From Actinomycetes bacterium (GTDB lineage Bacteria; Actinomycetota; Acidimicrobiia; Acidimicrobiales; Palsa-688): a DNA stretch of 64,000 nucleotides. A program made the translations under genes and the position numbers. The notes under the pieces were generated by a model, which did not search any database, was not told the DNA's origin, and saw only the letters and a list, made by a program, of their open reading frames with translations. The stretch lies in NCBI GenBank assembly GCA_021850325.1, contig JAJZMF010000045.1, positions 1 through 64,000 on the forward strand, read 5' to 3'. Below, one piece after another: positions 45,353-52,959 of this stretch (the first letter of the stretch is position 1; every line of letters begins with the position of its first letter).

Positions 45353-45389
45353 TGCGCAGACGTTGTGCCCATTGGACGACTTCTGCGCA
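45353..45389. promoter_or_regulatory. inverted repeat, possible response-regulator site
   Basis: TGCGCAGA (45353-45360) and TCTGCGCA (45382-45389) are exact reverse complements 21 bp apart; a related word, TTTGCGCC, occurs near 45422. They lie in the 264-bp gap between livH and the sensor-kinase gene, where the response regulator would be expected to act on both. Confidence 0.5.
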
Positions 45390-45429
45390 TTCTGCTCACC
45401 CCCGGCCGACTCCCAACCGCCTTTGCGCC

Positions 45430-45459
45430 TTGACACACCCTCTCCGGACCGCCACACTT
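45430..45459 (+). promoter_or_regulatory. sigma-70-type promoter candidate for the two-component genes
   Basis: A perfect -35 TTGACA at 45430-45435 is followed after 18 bp by ACACTT (45454-45459), a weak -10. It would give a leader of roughly 15 nt before the GTG start at 45478, which has its own AGGGGG site. Confidence 0.4.
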
Positions 45460-45477
45460 GGCTAGGGGGAACGAAGA

Positions 45478-47103
45478 GTGCGTCGAGCGGTGAGGCGCCG
45501 GAGTCTGTCGGCACAGGTCCTCGTCATCCAGTCCGCTGTCCTGCTGGTCACGTTCCTGGCCGGTCTCGCCATGGTCGTGTGGTACCAGGAGGGCCAACTG
45601 GACCACTCCTACGAGCAGCGCGCGCTGAGCGTGGCCGAGTCGGTCGCGGTAGCGCCCGGCCTGGTGCAGGCAGTGATGCGGGGAGACCCGCACGGGGTGG
45701 TGCAGGTCATTGCGAGCCGGGTGTGGCACGCCACCGGGGCAAGCTTCGTCGTCGTCACCAACCGGGAGGGGATCCGCTACTCCCACCCCAACCCGGCCCT
45801 CATCGGCAAGCCCATATCCAGTGACCCCGAGCCGGCGTCGAGCGAGCCCTACCGTACCGGCCAGCCCTGGGTCGGCATCCAGGACGGGACATTGGGCCGG
45901 ACCGCACGCGGCAAGGTGCCCCTCTTCGGCCCGGGCCATGCCCTGGCCGGGGAGGTGTCGGTCGGCATCCCCGTCACCCGGTTGCAGGACAACCTGGTCG
46001 GGGAGATCCCCACCATCGCCGGGAGCGCCTGCGGTGCCCTGGGCCTGGGCGCCCTGCTCTCCCTCCTTTTCACGAGGAGGCTCAAGCGCCAGACACTGGG
46101 CCTGGAGCTCGACGCCATCACCGGCCTGTTCCAGGAGCGCGAGGCCATGCTCCACGGGATCAGGGAGGGGGTGCTCGGCCTCGACACCCACAACCGGGTC
46201 CGCCTGGCCAACGACGAGGCCCGGTCCATGCTGGGCCTGCCGCCCGACCACCTGGGGCGCCCCCTCACAGACCTGCTTCCCAGGGACCGCCTGACCGATG
46301 TGATCCTCGGTCGCGTGGAGGGCACCGACCAGGTGGTCCTGCTCGGGCACCGGGTGGTCATCGCCAACCGCATGCCCGTGCACACCGAGCGGGGGGGCCA
46401 CCTGGGCTGGGTCGTGACCTTCCACGACCGCACGGAGACAGAGGGCCTGATGCGGGAGCTGGACGCGGTGCTCGGCCTCACAGAGGCGCTGCGCGCCCAG
46501 TCGCACGAGTTCTCCAACCGTCTGCACACCCTGGTCGGCCTGGTGGAGCTGGGCCGCTACGAAGAGGCCATCAGCTTTGTGACCGCCGTGTCCGACGCCC
46601 GCAACGGGCTGGCCCAGCAGCTCATGGGCTCGCTCGGCGACCCCATGGTGGTGGCCCTGCTCCTCGCCAAGACCTCGGTGGCACTGGAGCGCGGCGTCAC
46701 CTTGCGGGCCGAGCAGGGCCAGGGCCTCCAGGGGCAACTGACGGAGGTGAGCGACGTGCTGACCGTGCTGGGCAACCTCATCGACAACGCCATAGACGCC
46801 GCAGGGGCCGGCCCCGGCGAGCCATGGGTGGAGGTGGCCTTTGCCGCTTCGGGCACCGACCTGCTCCTGCGGGTGAGCGACTCCGGCCCCGGCGTGCCCG
46901 ACGCCGACCGGGAGACGATCTTCATGGACGGATGGAGCACCAAGGCCTCGAGGTCGGGCGCCCGCAGAGGGCTCGGGCTGGCACTCGTCCGCCAGGTGGT
47001 CGAGCGCCGAGGAGGTTTCATAGAGATCGGTAGGCGGCAGGGGGCCGTCTTCTCCGTCCTCCTCCCCGGCTGCGTCCGCACCGATGCCGGTGTGCCGGCA
47101 TGA
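45478..47103 (+). CDS. CitA/DcuS-like sensor histidine kinase
   Basis: A 541-aa membrane kinase. Helix 1 (about 12-33), an extracellular PDC/Cache-type sensor (about 34-175; SRVWHATGASFVVVTNREGI), helix 2 (about 178-200), a PAS domain, then a CitA-type kinase core with the phospho-acceptor His in RAQSHEFSNRLHTL and the ATP site in NLIDNAIDAAG, DSGPGVP and GARRGLGLALVRQ. The family senses citrate, C4-dicarboxylates or similar acids. The stop overlaps the regulator start (ATGA). It is divergent from the liv operon. Confidence 0.93.
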   Translation: MRRAVRRRSLSAQVLVIQSAVLLVTFLAGLAMVVWYQEGQLDHSYEQRALSVAESVAVAPGLVQAVMRGDPHGVVQVIASRVWHATGASFVVVTNREGIRYSHPNPALIGKPISSDPEPASSEPYRTGQPWVGIQDGTLGRTARGKVPLFGPGHALAGEVSVGIPVTRLQDNLVGEIPTIAGSACGALGLGALLSLLFTRRLKRQTLGLELDAITGLFQEREAMLHGIREGVLGLDTHNRVRLANDEARSMLGLPPDHLGRPLTDLLPRDRLTDVILGRVEGTDQVVLLGHRVVIANRMPVHTERGGHLGWVVTFHDRTETEGLMRELDAVLGLTEALRAQSHEFSNRLHTLVGLVELGRYEEAISFVTAVSDARNGLAQQLMGSLGDPMVVALLLAKTSVALERGVTLRAEQGQGLQGQLTEVSDVLTVLGNLIDNAIDAAGAGPGEPWVEVAFAASGTDLLLRVSDSGPGVPDADRETIFMDGWSTKASRSGARRGLGLALVRQVVERRGGFIEIGRRQGAVFSVLLPGCVRTDAGVPA

Positions 47104-47810
47104 TACGGGTGCTCGTGGTCGACGACGACTTCCGGGTAGCCGCCATCCATGCCGCCTATGTGGCGAGGGTGCCCGGGTTCGAGGTCGTGGGCCAGGTGCA
47201 CTCGGCACACGCGCTGGTGGGCAGCCTGGCCAAGCTCACCCCCGACCTGGTCCTGCTCGACCTCTACCTGCCCGACCAGCACGGCCTCGAGGTCCTCAAG
47301 CGCCTCAGGCAGACCTCCTCGGGCACCAGCTCCATCGACGTCATCGTCATCACCGCAGCCAGCGACGCCGCCAGCGTGCGCGCCGCAATGCAGTACGGAG
47401 CGTTCCACTACCTGCTCAAACCGTTCGGCTTCCCGGCCCTGCAGGAGAGGCTCCTCGCCTACCAGGCCATGCGCCAGCAGCTGGGGTCGCTGCACCAGGC
47501 GGACCAGACAAGCGTCGACCGGCTCTACTCGACCATGTCGGGCCCGAGCCGGGCAGAGCCCAAGTCCCACACCCTCGAAGCGGTGGAGGAGCTACTGGCC
47601 AACGCCGGGACGTGGCTGTCGGCCACCGATGTGGCAGGCCGGTTGGGCACGAGCCGGGCCACGGCACAGCGCTACCTGAGCAGGCTGGAGGCGGCCGGCA
47701 AGGTGGCGGTTGCGCTGCGCTACGGGGCCACGGGGCGGCCCGAGCACCTCTACAGCCACCCCGCCGCCGACGTACCCCGCCCTGGTGGCTCACTGCCCAC
47801 CAGCTCCTGA
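47100..47810 (+). CDS. CitB/DcuR-like response regulator
   Basis: A 236-aa protein. Receiver: VLVVDDDFRVAAIH, LVLLDLYLPDQHG (phospho-Asp), VITAASD (Thr) and YLLKPFGF (Lys). The output domain is a winged helix typical of CitB regulators: LSATDVAGRLGTSRATAQRYLSRLEAAGKV, then GATGRPEHLY. It is paired with the kinase by overlap. The likely target is the divergent liv-type operon, through sites such as 45353-45389. Confidence 0.93.
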   Translation: MIRVLVVDDDFRVAAIHAAYVARVPGFEVVGQVHSAHALVGSLAKLTPDLVLLDLYLPDQHGLEVLKRLRQTSSGTSSIDVIVITAASDAASVRAAMQYGAFHYLLKPFGFPALQERLLAYQAMRQQLGSLHQADQTSVDRLYSTMSGPSRAEPKSHTLEAVEELLANAGTWLSATDVAGRLGTSRATAQRYLSRLEAAGKVAVALRYGATGRPEHLYSHPAADVPRPGGSLPTSS

Positions 47811-47957
47811 GCCCCCGAGCAGGCCCCGGGGCGCACATGCCCGCCGAGCCTGGAGGGGCTGCCCGGATGCCCGCCCGGGCGAGGCGCCAGGTGCACGCGC
47901 TTGGTGCCCGGGAGGCGCGAGCGGACGGCGTTGCGCTCACCGCCCGCCGACCTGAAA

Positions 47958-48017
47958 GCTCATCGGCCTCACCGCTCATCGGCCTCACCGCTCGCCGGCC
48001 TCACCGCTCGCCGGCCC
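47958..48017. repeat. 16-bp tandem repeat, about 3.75 copies, crossing a stop codon
   Basis: GCTCATCGGCCTCACC at 47958-47973 and 47974-47989; GCTCGCCGGCCTCACC at 47990-48005; a partial copy to 48017. The first two copies are identical and the last two share two base changes. The minus-strand ArdC-like gene ends (TGA, 47985-47987) inside copy 2, so the repeat forms its last ten codons and continues past its stop. Confidence 0.88.
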
Positions 48018-48806
48018 GATCGACCCGAGGATGGCCGCGGCGGTGCGCTGGGCCCTCTCCCCGCAGGACCTGATCGCCATGACCGCCTGCTCCCCGCCAC
48101 CGGCCCAGGTGGCCACGTAGCCGAAGGAGTAGTCACCCGAATCTATGCCCAGGGCCTGGCACACGACATAGGCGGTCGACTCCGCCTCCAGCTCGGCCAG
48201 CGCACGGCTGTCGAAGTGCTCGTGGAGCAGGGCGTGAGCCAGCTCGTGGGCGAGGGTCTTGACCCGTTGGGCAGGAGCATTGGTGGCCTCGACCCGGATC
48301 CGGCGCTCGCCGTGGCAGCAGTCCCCGTTGGTCGCATCGTCGAAGTGGTGGTCCTGCACCTGGAAGCCGATGGAGCGGGCACAGCCGACCAGGGCGTCGT
48401 ACAGGCCCCCCGGGTCGTCGCCCTCCAGGTGCTCACAGACCGAAGGAAGCGGTTGGCCCTCGGTCTGGGCGACGTCGAAGACGGGCACCCACTTGAAACC
48501 GCGCAGCACCTCAGCGCGCTCCCCGTCGTCTCCTCCGGTCTCCTTGTAGACCATGGGGGCGAGGACCCATATGGCCTTCTCGCCCTTGCGCACGCTGCGG
48601 CCCAGGCGGCGCCAGGCGTTGAAGCCGGCCACCCGGGTCGCCCCCTGGCACTGCGCCGAGATCAGCAGCACGTTGCTGAAGCTGTAGCGGTGGAACCGGC
48701 CCTGGAAGGCGAGGTGGCGGCGCCACTGGTCCGAGGACGTGAGGCGGCGTACCCCCTCGGCCAGCTTGTCGACCAGGTCCGGGTGCTTGTCTTTGGCTTT
48801 GTCCAC
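47985..48806 (-). CDS. ArdC-like ssDNA-binding/zincin metallopeptidase-domain protein
   Basis: A 273-aa protein. The N-terminal ArdC-like domain is shown by FHRYSFSNVLLISAQC, VAGFNAWRRLGRSVRKGEKA and IWVLAPMVYK. The C-terminal zincin domain has the zinc site TLAHELAHALLHEH (HExxH) and a downstream Glu in AELEAESTAYVV. Such proteins are common on plasmids and conjugative elements as anti-restriction factors, and also occur as chromosomal copies. GTG at 48806 has AGAGGAG. No transfer genes are nearby. Its last codons are made of a 16-bp tandem repeat. Confidence 0.88.
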   Translation of the reverse strand: MDKAKDKHPDLVDKLAEGVRRLTSSDQWRRHLAFQGRFHRYSFSNVLLISAQCQGATRVAGFNAWRRLGRSVRKGEKAIWVLAPMVYKETGGDDGERAEVLRGFKWVPVFDVAQTEGQPLPSVCEHLEGDDPGGLYDALVGCARSIGFQVQDHHFDDATNGDCCHGERRIRVEATNAPAQRVKTLAHELAHALLHEHFDSRALAELEAESTAYVVCQALGIDSGDYSFGYVATWAGGGEQAVMAIRSCGERAQRTAAAILGSIGPASGEAGER

Positions 48807-48963
48807 TAGAGCTCCTCTGGTTGGCTGGCCCGGTGGGCCGGAGGGACAGCAGAGGACGGCGACGCGCCCGCGACCGGCCGGGCACCAGGCGGTGGGAGCC
48901 CCGCCACGGGGACGGGGCGAGGGCAGGCCTGCCGGTGCAGGCGACGAGGCAGGGCCGGGCAGG

Positions 48964-49001
48964 CAGTGCCGGTGCCCGCAGTGCCGGTGCCCGCAGTGCC
49001 G
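48964..49001. repeat. 15-bp tandem repeat, 2.5 copies
   Basis: CAGTGCCGGTGCCCG at 48964-48978 and 48979-48993, then CAGTGCCG. It lies in the 312-bp gap between the divergent ArdC-like and sigma-factor genes, about 80 bp before the sigma promoter. Apart from this repeat and the promoter at 49083 I see no other structure in the gap. Confidence 0.85.
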
Positions 49002-49082
49002 GGGGGCCCGTGAGGGCCGAGGTGCGAGGCACCCTAGCGGGCGGCGGTGACCACATACCCGGCGGTAGGGTTGCAGCAGCGC

Positions 49083-49110
49083 CCATCCGGTCGGGCCCCC
49101 GGATCCGTAC
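49083..49110 (+). promoter_or_regulatory. SigK-type promoter of the sigma-factor gene
   Basis: CCATCC (49083-49088), 16 bp, CCGTAC (49105-49110). The mycobacterial SigK consensus is CCATCC, about 16-17 bp, CCGAAT. Transcription would start near 49117-49119, at the GTG start of the sigma gene, giving a leaderless mRNA and explaining why no ribosome binding site is visible. It implies autoregulation. Confidence 0.65.
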
Positions 49111-49118
49111 ACCCACCA

Positions 49119-49691
49119 GTGAGCAACGACCTCGCCAAAGCCAGCGACGCCGCGCTGTCGGTCGCCGTGGCGAGGTGGCACCCCGAAGCCCTCTCGGAGG
49201 TCTACCGGCGTAACGCGGGACCGGTGTACGGGCTCGCCAAGCGCCTGCTGGGGGACCAGGCCCTGGCGGAGGAAGTCACCCAGGAGGTGTTCGTCGGCTT
49301 CTGGGAGCGCCCGGAACGCTACGACCCGGCGAGGGGGTCGCTCCGGGCCTTCCTGCTGGCGGTGGCCCACGGACGGGCCGTGGACATGCTCCGCTCCGAG
49401 GCGAGCCGGCGGGCGCGCGAGCAGCGGGCACAGGCTGTGGTGGTCGACGGCTACGACCTGGAGCAGGAGGTGGTCGAGCTCATAGCCAACGAGCGGGTCC
49501 GCCAGGCGTTGGACAAGCTTCCCGAGGCGGAGCGCACGGCGATCGAGCTCGCCTACTTCGGTGGCCACAGCTACCGCGACGTCGCCAGGGCCCAGAACCA
49601 GCCCGAGGGCACGGTCAAGAGCCGGATCCGTTCCGGGTTGCGCCGCATGGGCGACGAGCTCTCTCACCTGGCCCAGGGGACGAACCGATGA
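49119..49691 (+). CDS. sigK: ECF RNA polymerase sigma factor, SigK-like
   Basis: A 190-aa ECF sigma factor: region 2 has YGLAKRLLGDQALAEEVTQE, VFVGFWERPERYDPARGSLR and FLLAVAHGRAVDMLRSEASR; region 4 has LPEAERTAIELAYFGGHSYR and PEGTVKSRIRSGLRRM. The GTG at 49119 is chosen because a SigK-type promoter ends 8 bp before it; a longer in-frame GTG at 49047 would put the promoter inside the gene. The stop overlaps the anti-sigma ATG. The neighbour set (anti-sigma, fasciclin) matches SigK of mycobacteria. Confidence 0.88.
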   Translation: MSNDLAKASDAALSVAVARWHPEALSEVYRRNAGPVYGLAKRLLGDQALAEEVTQEVFVGFWERPERYDPARGSLRAFLLAVAHGRAVDMLRSEASRRAREQRAQAVVVDGYDLEQEVVELIANERVRQALDKLPEAERTAIELAYFGGHSYRDVARAQNQPEGTVKSRIRSGLRRMGDELSHLAQGTNR

Positions 49692-50494
49692 CACACGACG
49701 AAGCCGAAACCCTGCTCGGGGCCTACGCGCTGGACGCAACCAGCGACGAAGAGCGCCATCAGGTCGAAGCCCACCTGGCGGGCTGCCCCCGGTGCCAAGC
49801 CGAGCTGGACGCGCACAGGGAGGTCGCCGCGCTGATGGCAGGAGGCCTGAGCGACGAGGTCCCGGCAAGGGTCTGGGAGCGGGTGGCCGCAGCCACCGCG
49901 CCGGGCAGGGCCACGGGGCGGGCCACAGTGCCCCCGCCCGCACTGGCTCCCCTGGCCGTGCCGGACGGGCAACGTAGGCTCAGGCACCTGCCGGTGGCCC
50001 GGCGCCCCCGGGCCGTGGCACAGGGCCTGGGAGTGGTGGCCGGGCTGGCAGCGGCCGTGGCCGCCCTGGTCCTCGGTACCGAGGTGGGACAGCTCCGCTC
50101 CCAGGTGCACAGGCTCCAACAGCAGATGGGTACGGCGAGCATCGCCAACGCCGCCGCGCTGGCTGCAACCGGGCCCCACGCAACGGTCACCCTCACCGCG
50201 GCCGACGGTGCCCGAGCGGCGACGGTCGTCGTCGTGCCCAATGGCCCGGCCTACTGGGTCTCCTCCACTCTTGCCGCCCTGCCGGCATCGGAGACCTACC
50301 AGTTGTGGGGCCTGGTCCGGGGCAAGCCGGTGTCGCTCGGCCTCATCGGGCCGGACCCGAGCCGGACCGGTGCCTTCCGGGTGGGAGCCGGGGCGACCAA
50401 GCTCATGGTGACGGCCGAACCGGCGGGCGGTACCCCCCTGCCCACGACGGCAGTGGTGGCGGTCGGCACCGTACCGGTCGGAGCTCTGGGCTAG
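49688..50494 (+). CDS. rskA: membrane anti-sigma factor, RskA-like
   Basis: A 268-aa protein. The N-terminal zinc-binding anti-sigma domain has HLAGCPRC (Hx3Cx2C) after AETLLGAYALDATSDEERHQ; one membrane helix (about 112-131, GLGVVAGLAAAVAALVLG) follows; then a coiled coil and the external RskA C-terminal domain (AYWVSSTLAALPASETYQLW, FRVGAGATKLMVTAEPAGGT). It would hold SigK at the membrane until cut by regulated proteolysis. ATG at 49688 overlaps the sigma stop by 4 bp. Confidence 0.92.
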   Translation: MTHDEAETLLGAYALDATSDEERHQVEAHLAGCPRCQAELDAHREVAALMAGGLSDEVPARVWERVAAATAPGRATGRATVPPPALAPLAVPDGQRRLRHLPVARRPRAVAQGLGVVAGLAAAVAALVLGTEVGQLRSQVHRLQQQMGTASIANAAALAATGPHATVTLTAADGARAATVVVVPNGPAYWVSSTLAALPASETYQLWGLVRGKPVSLGLIGPDPSRTGAFRVGAGATKLMVTAEPAGGTPLPTTAVVAVGTVPVGALG

Positions 50495-50577
50495 CACCCT
50501 TGCCCGCCGGCCGGGGGCCGCCACGTCGGCTCCCTGGCGCCTGTTGCCCCTGCTGCCACGGAGCCGGCGCGAAGTTG

Positions 50578-50605
50578 CCATCCGCTCGGGCCATCAGCTC
50601 CGAAC
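50578..50605 (+). promoter_or_regulatory. SigK-type promoter of the molybdopterin oxidoreductase gene
   Basis: CCATCC (50578-50583), 16 bp, CCGAAC (50600-50605), one base from the SigK consensus in the -10. Transcription would start at about 50612-50613, where the ATG lies, again pointing to a leaderless mRNA. The AAGGAG immediately before the ATG is too close to act as a normal ribosome binding site. Confidence 0.7.
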
Positions 50606-50612
50606 AAGGAGC

Positions 50613-52166
50613 ATGAAGGCTCGCTCTGCAACCGCTGCAGCTATAGCAACAGGTGGGGTGAGCCTGGCCGCCTTCCTTGGTACCGCTGAGGTTGTTGCTG
50701 TTGCCACCGGGCCGGCGTCACAACCCGAGGTGGCACTCGGCAGGGTCGTTATCGCCCGTACACCGGAATGGCTCAAGAACTTCGCCATCAGCAACTTCGG
50801 CGAGAACGACAAACTGGTGCTGAATATCAGCGTGTACGCGGCCCTCATCGTCCTGGCAGGCCTGGCAGGGGCCCTGGCCGGGCGTACCCGCACCTGGGCC
50901 GCCCTGGGGGCCTTGACCGCCCTCGGGACGGTGACAGCTGTCGCTGCTGCCACCGGGCCGTCTGCTTCGGCCTGGCAGTCCCTGCCCTCGGTCGCCGGGG
51001 CCATAGCGGGCGCAGCCGTGTTCGTCAGTGCCAGCGCGCGTGGGGGCCGGGCCGGCAGGGCCGGCGTCGGGGCTGACAGCGGCCCTGGTGGCAGCCCAAC
51101 GCTGCCGCGGCGCCAGTTCCTCAAAAAGGCAGGCTCTCTCTTCGCTCTGAGCGCAGGAGCTTACGCTGTGGGGCGGGGGGCCCTGGCACGAGCGTACAAC
51201 GCCGCCGCCTCCCGGGCGGCCGTGCGGCTCCCCCGTGCCGTACGCTCCACGCCCCGGGTTGCCGGGACCGGGTTCGAGGTGGAGGGCCTCTCGCCCTACA
51301 TAACGCCCAACAAGGACTTCTACCGGGTGGACACAGCCCTGGTCGTACCGCAGCTTTCCACTGACGGGTACATCCTGGCACTCCACGGCATGGTGGAACG
51401 GCCAGCCATCTTCACCTTCGACGACCTGCTGCACATGCCCCTCGTGGAAGCTCCCATAACCATGGTCTGCGTCTCCGACCCCGTTGGCGGCCCCTACGTG
51501 GGCAACGCACGGTGGCTGGGGGTGCCCCTGGCCCACCTGCTCGGCCTCGTGGGGCCCCGGCCCGGCGCCGACCAGCTCTTCATGACCTCGGCCGACGGGA
51601 TGACCATCGGGGCCGACCTGCGAGCCGCCATGGACGGCCGGCCGGCACTGCTGGCGGTCGGCATGAACGGCGAACCGCTGCCCTTCGAGCACGGCTTCCC
51701 CGTCCGGGCGGTCATCCCCGGCTTCTACGGCTACGCCTCGGCCTGCAAATGGCTCGTCGACCTCGAGGTCACTACCTACGAGGCCAAGAAGGCGTACTGG
51801 GTACAGCGAGGTTACGCACAGAAAGGCGCCGTGAGGCTCGAGTCGAGGATCGACACCCCGGCGCCGTTCGCGCAGCTGCGTGCCGGGCCGGTGACGGTGG
51901 CCGGCTCCGCCTGGCACCCGACGGTGGGCATCCGCAAGGTCCAGGTCAGCGCCGACGGCGGCCCCTGGCACGAGGCGGCCCTGGCCGATGTGGAGTCCGT
52001 CGACACATGGCGCCTCTGGCGTTGGGAGTGGGAGGCAACCCCCGGCTCGCACAGCCTGCAGGTCCGCGCCGTCGGCAACGACGGCCAGGTCCAGACGGCA
52101 GCAGGAGCGCCCGTTTTCCCGGCCGGTGCCACCGGCCGGCAGTCCCTGGTGGTCTCCGTCACCTAG
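50613..52166 (+). CDS. sulfite-oxidase-type molybdopterin oxidoreductase with N-terminal membrane domain
   Basis: A 517-aa protein. Residues 1-145 contain about four hydrophobic segments; a Tat motif PRRQFLKKAG (165-174) and a further hydrophobic stretch follow; then the catalytic domain: FYRVDTALVVPQLSTDGYIL, APITMVCVSDPVGGPYVGNA with the molybdenum-ligand Cys, FPVRAVIPGFYGYASACKWL and a C-terminal dimerisation domain (GSAWHPTVGIRKVQVSADGG). The enzyme would be exported folded by Tat. Its substrate is unknown; relatives act on sulfite or on oxidised methionine. ATG at 50613 coincides with the SigK-type promoter start site. Confidence 0.88.
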   Translation: MKARSATAAAIATGGVSLAAFLGTAEVVAVATGPASQPEVALGRVVIARTPEWLKNFAISNFGENDKLVLNISVYAALIVLAGLAGALAGRTRTWAALGALTALGTVTAVAAATGPSASAWQSLPSVAGAIAGAAVFVSASARGGRAGRAGVGADSGPGGSPTLPRRQFLKKAGSLFALSAGAYAVGRGALARAYNAAASRAAVRLPRAVRSTPRVAGTGFEVEGLSPYITPNKDFYRVDTALVVPQLSTDGYILALHGMVERPAIFTFDDLLHMPLVEAPITMVCVSDPVGGPYVGNARWLGVPLAHLLGLVGPRPGADQLFMTSADGMTIGADLRAAMDGRPALLAVGMNGEPLPFEHGFPVRAVIPGFYGYASACKWLVDLEVTTYEAKKAYWVQRGYAQKGAVRLESRIDTPAPFAQLRAGPVTVAGSAWHPTVGIRKVQVSADGGPWHEAALADVESVDTWRLWRWEWEATPGSHSLQVRAVGNDGQVQTAAGAPVFPAGATGRQSLVVSVT

Positions 52167-52216
52167 CAGGCCACCAGTCCCTCAGAACACCAACAACACG
52201 AAAGGATGCAGCACAG

Positions 52217-52813
52217 ATGAAACTGCTCTACCCCCGCGCGGCAACGGCCTCGGCACTCCTGGTGGCAGGCGTCTCGATGTTGTCCGTCGGCGCCTCGGCC
52301 CAGATGATGCCCACCACCAGCGCCCCTCCGGTGACCCACACGACCGACTTCGGCCCGGCCTGCTCCGCCGTCCCCAAAGCCGGTGCGGGGAGCTTCTCGG
52401 GCATGACCAAGGCCCCGGTCGCCACGGCCGCCAGCCACAACCCGGTGCTGTCCACCCTGGTCGCTGCGGTCGAGAAGGCAGGCCTGGCCGACACGCTCAA
52501 CACCGCCAAGGGGCTCACGGTCTTCGCCCCCGACAATGCCGCTTTCGCGGCTCTGCCCAAGGCGGCGCTCCAGTCCCTGCTCGCCAACAAGGCGGCCCTC
52601 ACCAAGCTCCTGGAGTACCACGTTGTCGCCGGGCGCCTCAGCCCGGCCATGGTCGTCGGCGTGCACAAGACGATCGAGGGCGAGACCATCTCGGTCGCCG
52701 GGAGCGGCGCCAGCTTCAATGTCAACGGCACCGCCCAGGTGGTGTGCGGCAACGTGCAGACGGGCAATGCCACCGTCTACATCGTGAACAGCGTGCTCAA
52801 CCCGGCGGCCTGA
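52217..52813 (+). CDS. secreted fasciclin-domain protein (MPT70/83-like)
   Basis: A 198-aa protein: a signal peptide (ATASALLVAGVSMLSVGASA), then one FAS1 domain with NPVLSTLVAAVEKAGLADTL, LTVFAPDNAAFAALP, KLLEYHVVAGRLSP and a closing VYIVNSVLNPAA. Two Cys (in GPACSAV and VVCGN) could form the disulfide seen in mycobacterial MPT70. ATG at 52217 has AAAGGA upstream. It lies 50 bp after the oxidoreductase gene and is probably driven by the same SigK-type promoter. It is a cell-surface or adhesion protein by family. Confidence 0.92.
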   Translation: MKLLYPRAATASALLVAGVSMLSVGASAQMMPTTSAPPVTHTTDFGPACSAVPKAGAGSFSGMTKAPVATAASHNPVLSTLVAAVEKAGLADTLNTAKGLTVFAPDNAAFAALPKAALQSLLANKAALTKLLEYHVVAGRLSPAMVVGVHKTIEGETISVAGSGASFNVNGTAQVVCGNVQTGNATVYIVNSVLNPAA

Positions 52814-52826
52814 GCGCACCGGGGAG

Positions 52827-52859
52827 CCCCGGCGGTCGGAGCAAGGTCGACCGCCGGGG
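52827..52859 (+). terminator. terminator-like hairpin ending the sigma-K-type cluster
   Basis: A perfect 12-bp stem, CCCCGGCGGTCG (52827-52838) with CGACCGCCGGGG (52848-52859), loop of 9 nt, 13 nt after the fasciclin stop. There is no T-tract, as in the other high-GC terminators of this window. Confidence 0.75.
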
Positions 52860-52959
52860 TGCCCGGCCGGGTGCACGCCGGGGAACGCGTAGGATGTCGG
52901 GGCCGGGCGGCGGAGGCCCCCGAGCAGGCCGGCCCACCGCCCTGGCGGGCCAGAGGGAC

